Source: Callipepla californica brunnescens (taxonomy: Eukaryota; Chordata; Aves; Galliformes; Odontophoridae). From it: a stretch of 64,000 bases of DNA. Position 1 is the stretch's first letter. Each line of letters starts with the position of its first letter. Of this stretch, positions 12,101 to 24,100 are shown piece after piece. The translations under genes and the position numbers were made by a program. Location: contig JALIRH010000006.1 in assembly GCA_023055505.1 (NCBI GenBank), positions 24,153,105 through 24,217,104 on the forward strand, written 5' to 3'. The notes under the pieces were generated by a model. The model did no database searches, was not told the origin of the DNA, and worked only from the letters and a program-made list of their open reading frames with translations.

Positions 12101-15100
12101 CAAACAAACAAACAAAAGTAAGGGGAGGCAGGATTATCACTTGGTGGAATTATATGGCAGTATGATGAACCAGACAGAAACTGCACAAATGTAGGTGCGT
12201 GATTTCCCTTAAAAATAATACCAAAAAGTAGTCACAAGCAACTTGTGAACCATTCCAGAGAATGATATGGCTTCTGCTCCTATGATTTCTACTTGCCTTT
12301 ACTCTTCCTGTTTCATTGCCAAAGGTAGTTCTGCAGAAAGAGACTTCTAGCTTAAAGAGTTTAACAGCTCACTTCCCACCCAAAATTATAACTGGTCATT
12401 GGCAACATTTCCATTACTGCCTGTAGAAATGACTACCCATGTCAGTGAAGAAAAAAAGAAACTCTCTGAAACACCTTTTATAAAAATGTTTGTGAGGTGC
12501 ATATGCATACAGCTCTGGAAAAAGGAAAGAGTAACCAAGCATCTTCTCCACAGACAGCACTACTACACTTTCCCATAGGTGTCTGGAGTCTTTTGAAGCA
12601 AACCATAGACAACATCCAGTATTGAGAACTCAAGGGGACTAAATAACAACAGTATGACTTTGATCTCCATCTGGACAGTAATTATTTAAAACTTCTTTCT
12701 AAAGCATTATTTCCTTTCTATGGTTTAGACTTTCAGGCTTATGTAAATTATCAAGGCTTTGCTAAGTTTAGCCAAGTTAGAGCTGTATCGAAACATACCT
12801 CTGAATCACGTCAATTTATACCAGCTGTAGATTTGGCTTAAGATATGCAACCCTGATTCGCCTATTCATCTTTGTAACACATGCCTACATCTTTCCTTCT
12901 TCATTCCTGCCAAGTTTTTCCCTGTATTAATCAGAGCCCTAAAAATCACCATCATATCAAGTTTGCATAATACAGCAAAGTGTATATAACAAAACAATCA
13001 TTGAGAACATGTTACATTGTGATGTATTTTAACACACGTAAAAAGTCAAGCAAGTCCAGGAGCAGACTTTGTAAGCGTGTCTTCCTGTCCTTCATCTGCA
13101 GAGCATAAATCAAATCATGTTCTGTGGAAGGGATTTGGGGGTTCTAGCCTTGCACTTCATCTTCCTGATGAAGGTTACTGAGCCTACGACAAAGCAGCAG
13201 AAATGGCCCTTTGCCAGTTCTAAACTCCACAGTTTACAGAGGTTTACATGCTTTCTGAATTAACTATGGTGCCCAAAAAGCTCACACATACTCATTTCTG
13301 TCATCACCCTTTCTACAGAGACATAAACCTGGAGAAAGGGATGAGATACAAAGGTCGTGCCATTGTCATCCTAACCTGCCACAGCTGAATCAACAAGCTC
13401 TTTGACTTCCCTTCAATTTACACTTGGCAACCAACACAAGTGTGCAACTTCCCACAGGCTATTCTTATTTTAATCAACAGCTTCTGTTGGATCCATGGCA
13501 TTCACGTGAAAACAACTTAGCCTCCTTTGTACTCACTGAGAGCACAGAGGGGTGAGCAAGTTTCAAGCAGTCTGCCTCTTCCAGGACTCAGACACAGCAT
13601 TGCTCAAAAACACAAAGCAACTGCTATACAGTCACACAAGCAGATGATCTGACTAACTTATATCTGCCTCTTTGGGGAATTGTGCAATAAGGAACACTTA
13701 AGGCTTTTTTTTTTATTTTTTTATTTTCCTTTCCATACCTAGTAAAATCTATAATGTTTTTTCACCATCTGCTGGGAACCATTTTTCAAGAAGCCTTTTG
13801 GATCTTTAAAGATGTTGGATATTGCGATTGGAGCAATGGATGTTCTGTGGTCAAATCCTCAGATGCACAATGTCAGGATCTGCCAAGTTGAATATAACTA
13901 GCACTGGAGAAGGCCTGGACAGAACAGAGCTTGCACATGGGTTTCTGCAGCAGCTTGCCCATCAGCCAGACCATGTCAGGAAGAAAAGGAGCATTAGGAT
14001 TGTCTCAGTCCCCAGCTACCCTTAGGGCTGTTGACGCATCATGAAACTTAAATGCAAGAAAGCTCTCTGATTGCTTATGGCAGCAGATGGATGGCAAATG
14101 GCAGAAATAGCTGGAATGCAGAAGCTGCCTTACACCCCCAAAGCCTCCTACTCAGCTCTAACTCAGAAAGAATCCTGAATGAAAATGTACTGATTTCTCT
14201 TCTATTGCTCAACCCCTTCCAAGCTGCAAAACGTAAACCAGAATGACAGTGCCTTTTTACAATACTCATCAAATCATCCATATCAGTATTACAATAAAAT
14301 TCACACACACCAGATTTTCTAACAGTTTTCACTGCTGTTTAGAACACAGGATAGATTATTTAATGTTAACAAGTCAAGAAACTTGATGCAATAAAATGTT
14401 CAATTTATTCCTGTTTATCACACAAGTGAACTAAGTCATGGTTCAGCAAATGTTTATGAATACAAGTAATTTTATCTACCCCATGAGTCCTTCATGGTTC
14501 AGGGAAGCCGTGCATGTGCAAGAGTTTTTGCAAGAGTAGGATCTGAATGTGCAATAAGCAATCTGATGATACAGACAACCAAGACTATACTAAAAAAAAA
14601 AAAAAGAGCTTTTTTATCATTTCAGTGAGATTTTACTGCCTCACATTCTTAAATTTCTTTGTCATCTGTTTCAACTTGGAGTTTTTCATTCTACAGAAAA
14701 AATTTCCAGCTTCCCATACCCTTACACTGAAGAGCATTCGATACTAAAAAAACCATACAGGGACAAGTTTTTGAAGGAATGTAGAATGTAACTCTTCCTG
14801 GAAAATAATTCTGAAAAATCTGGGCCCAACAATTAATACTGAGTACTTTGAAATTCTAGTTCTTAATCTAGAAGATTAAGTCTAAGCTTAAGCATACCTC
14901 TGTCCCAACATTCCCATTATGAGTTCTTTCCATTATTCTTTTAAAGTGCTAAGAAATGAAACACTGGAGGAAAACACAACTTAACTATGAAAGACCAGTG
15001 TTAAATTTCCAGTACAGGGTAATGGAAATCAAGACAAACTGTTCATTTAACCCACCTCCTCTGGCTCAATCAGCTTGAATTCCATGCCTCGGCCAGTCCA

Positions 15101-18100
15101 CGCTATGAAATGGGAGTTTGATGGGTCATCAAGAAGAGCTACCAAGAACTGCCACAGCTGAAGTGATCCTCGTCGTTGATACGTGGGTCCCTCACGGTAC
15201 ATGCCTGGTTCCTGTTTGACATCACCTGCACAGAATAACAATGTCAGCTGAGCAATCTGCAAAGGGCATAATCACTCTGTGTTGAATAAGCTGGCAAGGC
15301 AATCACCGAGGATAATAAAATGGAAGAAAAGAATGCATACTACCCAACTGTCCACAAACGCAACAGTCTCCTTTCTCCTGCTATTAAGTGTAAACACTCA
15401 TACTATAACACATTCATACACGAACAAGTACCTAAATTCAGTCACACTTTTCTGGAAGTCTCCCTAAGCCTATCCCCATTCGCTTCTGATACATGCAAAT
15501 CTTGCTTGCAAACTGTTTTGTAATATTCTCAATCTGAAAGAGCTTGAACTATTTTTGCAAGCAACTCTGATGTCTGAAGAACTGCATTTGTGTACTATAC
15601 TTTGAACAAGCCCCAGTTTTGGAAATTCAATGTGTGCTTCAAAAGCTACAAAACTCTATTGAGTGAAACTTCTTTTGCATGCAAATTCTCTAAAGAAAGA
15701 TTTGACGGAGCATTTGACTTGGACTTAAACAGCATGTGCTTTACATATAGGTATGCAAATCCTGCAGATATGTGAGTTCCTCTGTGGCATATTGGACTTG
15801 CATATAAGCACACATTACTTTTACTTGTATCTACATATTATATCAGTATTCCACTGAAAAGAAGTCGTTTTCAAAATTTCAAATCCAGCTGAAGCTATTA
15901 AAACCAACAATATTCTGCTGTTCCCCAAGCTGCCAATGAAAAATTGTCCTGCTTCATCCATACTAAGTCCCTCTTGTTTTTCAATAATATTCATATAAAC
16001 GACAGACAATGACAGATGAAAGGTCTGATGCTAATTTTCTGTAAACAATGACAACAATCCTCAAGAAATGTACAACTCCTCATTTAAAGTACCAGACCTG
16101 CAGCCCTTGTGAATAAACACATGACCTGTTTAGTACCAAACCACAGCATTACGATGGTCATTACAGAATGGCTCCAAGTAGAGAAAGTAAGAATAATAAT
16201 ATTAAAAATGGAGCACTTCCTTTTGTAATCAGGAAACAAAATTGAGTCAATAGCTGTGGAAAACAAATAAATCAACACACAAGGCTTTTTGGTTTATGTG
16301 AGGTTTAAGATACAGTCCAGGAAGGCTTTCTTTTTCAAGGACAGTATTTTTCTTTTAATGATAGCTGAGCAATGCACAAACAGCAATATAACAGAGGATC
16401 AGATTATTCGTCTGTGTTGATCTTTGATACCAAATCAAGCAGCTGTGAATCTACACCTGAAATATCAAGGCTAGTCCTGAGCTTAGCCCATTTTGGCTTT
16501 ACAGACCAAAAACATAACGACATATTTGCTACGTTTTCTTCAGAAGTCATCAGGCTACAAGTATAAACACAAATATTTGTATCATTATATCAGTCTTCCA
16601 GAGTACAGTGTGTTGTCTCAACGAACACTTATAGCAGCTACTAGCAAACTTAGTGTTATGAAAGTACTCAAACGTTTCCAAACTTCTTTCTGATTTTGTT
16701 TGTATTTATTTCCTGTTCCTAATCCCTCTTCTTTACAAAACTCAAGCAAACATAAAGGCTTTTCAAGAAGGCAGTGCACAAGGGCTCCGAATTTTAACTT
16801 CTTCTAGAACAGCGTCTGATCCCATTCCCATAAATGCAAATATAATTTTGTCACTGGTACTGAAAATGGATCAGGCTAACAATGGTTTGGGGAAAAATGA
16901 AAAACTAAATAAACAAAAAGACACGAAACAAAACAGAACCATGTGACAGGATATGCTTGGTGGAAAATAAGCGATCAAACAAAAACATTCCAAAGACAAC
17001 ATATAAAGCAGACTCTCAAATAAATCACCCTTCATGTTAATGAATCAATTCCGTGGCAATACAATACTGGATTAAGCAATCCTTAGAATTAGTTGAAGGC
17101 TAATACTATTCAAATTCCTCTACTTATTTCCTACTATTCCTTACCAACTCTGAAATGCACATGGCACTTCAGGTTGAGGAACGTGTACTTCTTGAGATTA
17201 ATTTCACTTTAGAATTTCCCATTCTTCAGTAAACACAACAAGTGCTGCTAGACACACAGTAGTTTTGCAGTCCACCTAAGTAATTCTCAGGGAAAAACAA
17301 ACAAAATAAATCAGACGAAAAAAAAACACCAAAGAGCAAAAGTTCTCGAGCTTTCCTTCAGCTATGTTCAGAGAGCTGTTCACAAGTTTATCAAAAGGTA
17401 TCAAACCCTTCCTGTTAAAATAAATAAAGCTGGACATACATGAAGCAACTCAAAGAAGCCACTCTAGCAAATTTAAGTAATTGATCTCCAAATTACTTCC
17501 CAAAGTTGCAGACTAACAGAGTCACCGTCAAGAAATACTGAGTCCATCTACTTTGTCTTTAATGCAATAAATCTGAAATCAACTGAGTTACATCAGGAAA
17601 CTCATTTTACATCGGAGTAACTGAGGATAATTCAGGCCATTTATTTTACTTGACCCCAGAATCCCTCTTGAAAAAATTCTTTAAGAACAGGTAGTGGGTA
17701 GATCATTTGTTTGTTAGCAGTCCTACTGAGAAATAAGCCACCAGTACAATGCCTAATTTAGCACAAAAACAGTTACACCAGATAAAAATGCCCTATATAG
17801 TCACTCCCTACTATTCACCTCTTCATAGACAAGAAGAAGGCTTAATCTTCAGTAAAACCAAATTTGTTGCTTTCTCCTCTGTTCTGTTAATTGTAAGAGA
17901 TTCTTTCATTAAATCTCTAACAAGAAGCAATATGTGATCATCAGTGCAATGGAAATCCTCCCATTACTTATCAACAGTACGGGAACTGAACACCTTTGCC
18001 CCAACTTTGGATACAGAATCCTTCACTGCTGAACACCACCCTATTGAAAAGGAGACTTTGGTTGCAAGAGACAAAGGTCAGCTTTGGTTGGGTGCACTGC

Positions 18101-21100
18101 AAATGGTGTGTGAAGGAATCCTAAATTAGAACATTACTGACCTTTTTTTGATCAGCAACAGAGAAAAGTCCTTCATCTTTTCCTTTTTCATCTCCCCACT
18201 CAAGAAAACAGAGAGAGATGTGTCATACATACCGTCAAACTTCTCTGGAACAACACAAGTGTCATCATAAAACTGCCTTGGTCCCTTTTCATACATACAA
18301 CCTGTAAGTTAAAGACAAAGAGGTGTTTATTTAAAAGATGCATGGAGAAAGACGAGACCATAGGCTTAATGCCAGAGGGAACACTAAGTCATACAAGAAT
18401 CAGACAGATTAATATCCCACATCCTTTACATGTCACCCAATCACAACATTCTGGCCACAGTACAGGAGTGTTTAATTAACATATGCGTTCCCAAAGGACT
18501 GCTAATCGCAACCTGCAAAAATGAAAAAGCACCCACTTTTCTTTACGATTTATTTCAAAATATTTGCCTCATTTCCTATTAGAATTAGCACGGCTTTAAC
18601 TTTTAACCATTAGTTCCTGTTTATCTTCTGCCTGCTGGACTAAGGAAGCCCTACTCTGTATTTTTCTCCCCATCCATGCAGAAGTCAAGCATTAGATGTT
18701 TACTCCAACTCAGGTAATTTTGTTAAATTTACTTTTGTCACTAAAAGACACTCTCTGCAATCCTGCATTCTTTGTATCACTTCCTTCTGTGTACACTCCT
18801 ACTTTGCAGTATTATTTTTCAGGTCTTGATTAACCAGAGCTATACAGGATGCCAGTATCACCCTTGTTAGTGCAACCTGGAGAAGGAAGACATCCCCTCC
18901 TCTCCTGTCTCACTCTGGCCCTCTTTAACTGTGCAACTCTTGCACATGGATTTTTTGCTATATGCCTGGAATGTCTGGTTGAGCTGATTTCCTGCTGTGA
19001 AATGAAGGAGGACGTGGCTCATCTCAAAATCATTTTTTCCAGTACACAGTTTCATGATTCCATAGGTTTGGTTTATGCTCATCATATGAAATTTAAAAAA
19101 AAAAGTGAGATGAAAAACCCTTTTTGTTTAATGTGCCCAGATTACCAGGCAATTGCAATCACTTTGTATGACTGCCCTGTCCTGCCTACTATTTACTGCT
19201 GTGCCATAAAGTTATCAATTAACTTTGTTCCATATCTCTAATGAAAATATTGAATAGCAACACTCCTGATTCCTACAACTGTAACAGAAACAAATCCATT
19301 CAGTGATGGCTGGCCAATGACAGCCACTTTTAGATCTGTCAGTAAGCCAGGTCTTAATGTATTTAACGTGTACTTTACTGATACTGCTTAGTGCTAACTT
19401 CTTAATCAGAATGTAATGCAGTGGCAAACAGTGCCATAAAAAACAGGCCAACTATACAATACGAGAGACAAGTATCTTTACCAATCAAACTTTTAATCAC
19501 AACAAAGAATGAAATCAGATTTCTTTGACATGACCTTTATGTCATAAAATCATGTTGACTGATTTCTAAACACTGAGAACAAATATTTACCATCTCTGTT
19601 TTTTCTGCGTCATTCATAACAACTTCACCACCTCCAAGTACTTACGAGTGCATAACATGTCTAACACTGTTTTTCCTCAGTCTATGCTGTGATTAAAACT
19701 CAGGTCTGTTGACCCTGCTTTTGTAGACTTTTCCCCAGTGTCATTCACCTCCTTTAGTAAGCTTATACACTTCATATAATTTCATATACCAACTCTGTTA
19801 CAAAACTGCAGCCGCTATTTCACCTTCCTTGTTACACACCACCTTTTATTTTTATTTTCTGCCTCCCAAGAAGCAGGTGGGTTTTTGCCACTTTTGTTGC
19901 CTTTCCAGTTATGTTTTTTCACTAATGAATGAAGCCTTACTAAAGGACTTTCATTCGTATATGTTTGAATTCCCATCACTTTCATATAATTTTCTTTGAG
20001 TTTGTGAAATTAGTTCCTGGAGGAAAAATAAATTCCAAACAAACAAAAAAAATCATATACTGACAAAAAGGACACATCAAAGCAGGAGAGTGGAAGTCAT
20101 AACCTCTTTCTCAGTGGTCATTTTTGCTTAGCTCTACTGGTCTTCTTAATACATATAAAATGCTATTACTCTGAATTATTAATTCTGACAATGATTTAAG
20201 CTCTGCCTTACTGAGTCATTAAGAGCTCTGGTATATATATATAATAGCTCTATAATTTAGGTCTCAAAAAGAACCAGAACAGTGAATTTAAAAAATCCTA
20301 ACAAATAGAAAAAACAAACAAACAAAAAACAACAAATAAACATGTGCTGAAACTTTTAAAGTACAAAATGGATTACTTAAACAGTTAACTGAGTCTGTCA
20401 TACTAGTAGTCTGTAAAATATCATTTGAGCAGAATGGGTTATATGGACAAATTTTTAACTGTCTCTTCCTTTCAACAGACGTAGCTCTTGAAAAGCAGAA
20501 AGAATAAATTCATAATGAAGTTGGTTCTATTCTAGTCAACCTGCAATACTAGAATCTACAAAACTTCAGTACAGCAGCAGTTTAAAACTGGGAAGAAAAA
20601 GATGATGGAATCTCCCCATCAACAGGATTAAACCAGTGAACCCCAAATTCCTCCAGGCTGCACTCTTTTTCCCTGTTCCTCTCATACAAAGTGATACATA
20701 ATAGAAAACTTAACTTCTGTTCTGTTTGGGTGAGCCAGGAAGCCTTCTTGCCTCATGTAAATGGAATGGCAGCTAGGCACTTCTGAAAGGAGAAGAAAAT
20801 GCTAGTCAAAAGACTGTCTAGAATTAAAGAGTGCAGGTTATTAACAAGACAGACTGCAGGTAAAAGAGCAACAAGGAGGATGCATGTTACAATGAGGGGG
20901 AACCTTACAACCCAGCCAGTGTTTCAGAGCAGCAAGCACAAGGCATGGTGAAAGAGAAAATAATAACGTAAATATCACAGATCATATCCAACATAGGCAG
21001 CTGAACACAAATCCTTACTGCAATCAACCTTACTAAAAGCTGGGCCCTGTGACACACGCATTTGAGACAATTCACAGACCAAAAAATTTACACGAGACAG

Positions 21101-24100
21101 CATGAGTATTTTAAACCCTGTCCTTGTATACTTATCTTTGAAACTAATTCAACACAACATTTTGAATCAATTACATAGATAAACCATCCCTGCCAATCAC
21201 ATTCGACACTTAAAAACTCTACAAATACAGTATCATTAATACTAGTAGTGTCAGAGTGAATCTGCAGTTTTCGGACTTTGGTTTAGGATTTGGGAAGTTG
21301 AAGAAATTTTCTGGAATTGCTAAGTATTTAAACAGGAATTCAGCTACACCAATTTCACTCTCCACCTGTGCATGTATACTCTTAACCAAAAAAGAAACTT
21401 CCTAAAATAAAAGATAGCGTACACATTCTAAGTAATGCAAAAATTTATTTTACATTCCACACTTCTACTGAAATATGCAATAAGAATGAGAATGAAAAAC
21501 AAACAAACAAACAGAAAAATTAATGAAAATTATATTCTTGATATGTCTTTGGTTCTTTTCCCTGTGCCTTGCACTGTCCCTAAGTAATGACAATTTGCGC
21601 ACAGGGTCTTGCAAGGATAAATAAATTAAATACGTCTGCCCTTGTAGATCATGTTTAACTCACTCAAAAGTCTTGCTTAACACAGTCTATTAGATATTGT
21701 GATAAATATCTACCCAAAGATACACAATCTGTTACCAGTAACTTGTAACTCTAAGAGATGCAAACAATGGTTGAAAGAGCAGACATCATTTTTCCAACAC
21801 TGCCTAAAAACTCTCCCAAAACGTTATTCCAAATTTCACTGCTCACTGACTAGTGATGAGTATCAAAGATATGGCAGGATAAGAAAATAAGGTTTTGCAA
21901 TGGCTTCACAAAACAAGTGAAATATGGGATAGCAATAAGTACCCTCCAACAGCCCCTGGCTTCCCCTGAACACCCGTGCCAAACTCTTCATTACCTCCTC
22001 CCTCAATGAAATGCTCAGTGCCTGCCTGCTCTCTAATACCTCTGACAGCTATTCTGAGCAGCCATGAGTCTCAATAACTCAGCGATCACAGAAGTCAAGT
22101 ATAGCTCTGTAGACTAGAAGTCAAGGCTACAAGTAGCAGTTCACCTGCAAAGAATCACTCATCTTACCAAGCAGACTGAGTTTTAAGGAGAATGGAAAAA
22201 TCTACGTAAAAAAGAGGAAGCTGAAGAACTGAAACAGATGCTATTTTCTATTTTAGGTAAAAATTCCCCAGTATTGGCAGTAAAACCCTTTTTGACTCAT
22301 GAACTCCGCTCTTGCAAAGTGATACAGCAGAGTACACAGAACAAAGAATTATGTATGCACCCAAGAAGCTACATTTTTAGCCAGCTTGGGGTTTCATCTC
22401 TCATGCTCCTAAAGTCAATTACAATTAACATCTGGAGTCTTTTTAAGACAGGCATTGTTTCTACCAACATTACTTAATCTTTCGGTTAGCTTGCGCTTAA
22501 ACAGTCCACAGAGGACCGAAAAATACAGCAGGCAAGTTTATTTCTCGTAAAGTAGCTAGAGTCTTGTTATCCTAAAGTGCTATCAGTTAATTTATGACTA
22601 TCAGAGTGGGTCAGACTCTAATCAAATTGTAGAAACATTTCCAAAGTGATTATTCAATCAAATGACTAACATGGTTAATTAGGAGCCATAAACATTGCTC
22701 TGAAGTTCATCAAAGTAATGACTTGCCCAGAAAAATTACTGCTAATTAAATTGCCTGCTGCTTTCATTTCTACCTTATCTAATAAAAAGTCCAACCAATG
22801 AAATTTAGCATTGCAGTTTTAAATTGTACTAAATGCTTGACTAAAACCCAGAAGTATTTTTACTAGCTAAACGGAGCTACTTCAAAAGAAAACATTTTAG
22901 TACAGAAATTACAGAACAATTATATGTTTTCTTCTTCTTCAAGTATTGTTTCAAGACAACAAATGAGACAGAAGTGAGCATAAAAAACTGCCAAACAAGG
23001 ATGCAAGCATTTGAGTGACTGATTTGACTACCTTTTAGCAGTTTTTAGTCTTTGAGGAAAATTGTGCCTGGCTTTAGGACAGGCAACATGCTTACTTCAG
23101 ACTTACAATGAACTAGTTCATATTATGAAGTTACAACATTTCAAGAACAGCAGAATCCAGTTTTCCTTTTATAAAAAAAAAAAGACAAAAAAAAAAGAAT
23201 TTATTTTGATAGTTAATCTGAAATACTTAGAGGTTCATTCTTTATTGCTCCTCTTGATTACAACATAACAGTCATCTTAAAATGCTGAATGTGACATTGA
23301 ATCATGTCTGAAATATTTTTTTCCCCAAGAAGCGCTATATTAAAATTACTTGTAATGTAAACACTGGAGAAGTAGTTTTGCTCCTGGAAAAGTCATGGAT
23401 GAACTACTAGAAATAAGCAAAAAAGCAGAAAAAAGACCAAATAGACTTCCACAGGACAAGAAAAATGCTGCCAAATTCAGTCAACACAGGTTCTAGATGA
23501 CATAGATGCAATCACTGAATAAGGCACCTGAGTAGACCCTTGGTAAGAAAGCATCTCAAGTTAATTACCATGCCAGAATTTAAAGGATCAGGCTGCCACA
23601 ACCCTGTGTAACTGTAACTGCATAGGAAACTTTTAAATCCCATTTTCTGTTTGTTATTCAGAAATAATGTCCATGTTTTAGACCCACAATCACATCCTGT
23701 GCAGAAACTATTTTCTGCCCAAGACTCTTACCAGATTAGACCCTGGGAAGATTAAGCTTCCTCAGGCATCAGGATGAAGCAACTTTCTCCTCCTGAATGA
23801 AGCAAGAACTGGGAACCTGAATCAGGATTTCCTCTTCAGCTGCTCCTCCAACTCTGACATGACACAGCCCTCTTCGCTGAAGAACAAGTTGTCACACTGT
23901 GCTCTCATTCTGAATTACTTTTCAGTTCACTTTAACAGCAGTATTATACAAGCTAGAAGCCTGGGGCAGGGCTCATGTGCATTTGAAGGAGCAGAGTGTG
24001 ACATGAGGTGTTTCATCACAGAGACCAAGGCCCAGCAGGTGCACATAGGCCAGATCAGGCTGGGTGCAAATGCCAACGGTGCCAAAACTGAAACCGTCCC

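Noticed and set aside
18849..19241. A 130-codon plus-strand frame inside an ETV1 intron
   Set aside because: It is antisense to the gene, has no domain or start context of note, and its Cys-rich translation looks like chance.
23990..24030. Possible coding exon in the GC-richer patch near 24.0 kb
   Set aside because: Good splice signals could not be paired with a conserved translation, and no family was recognised.
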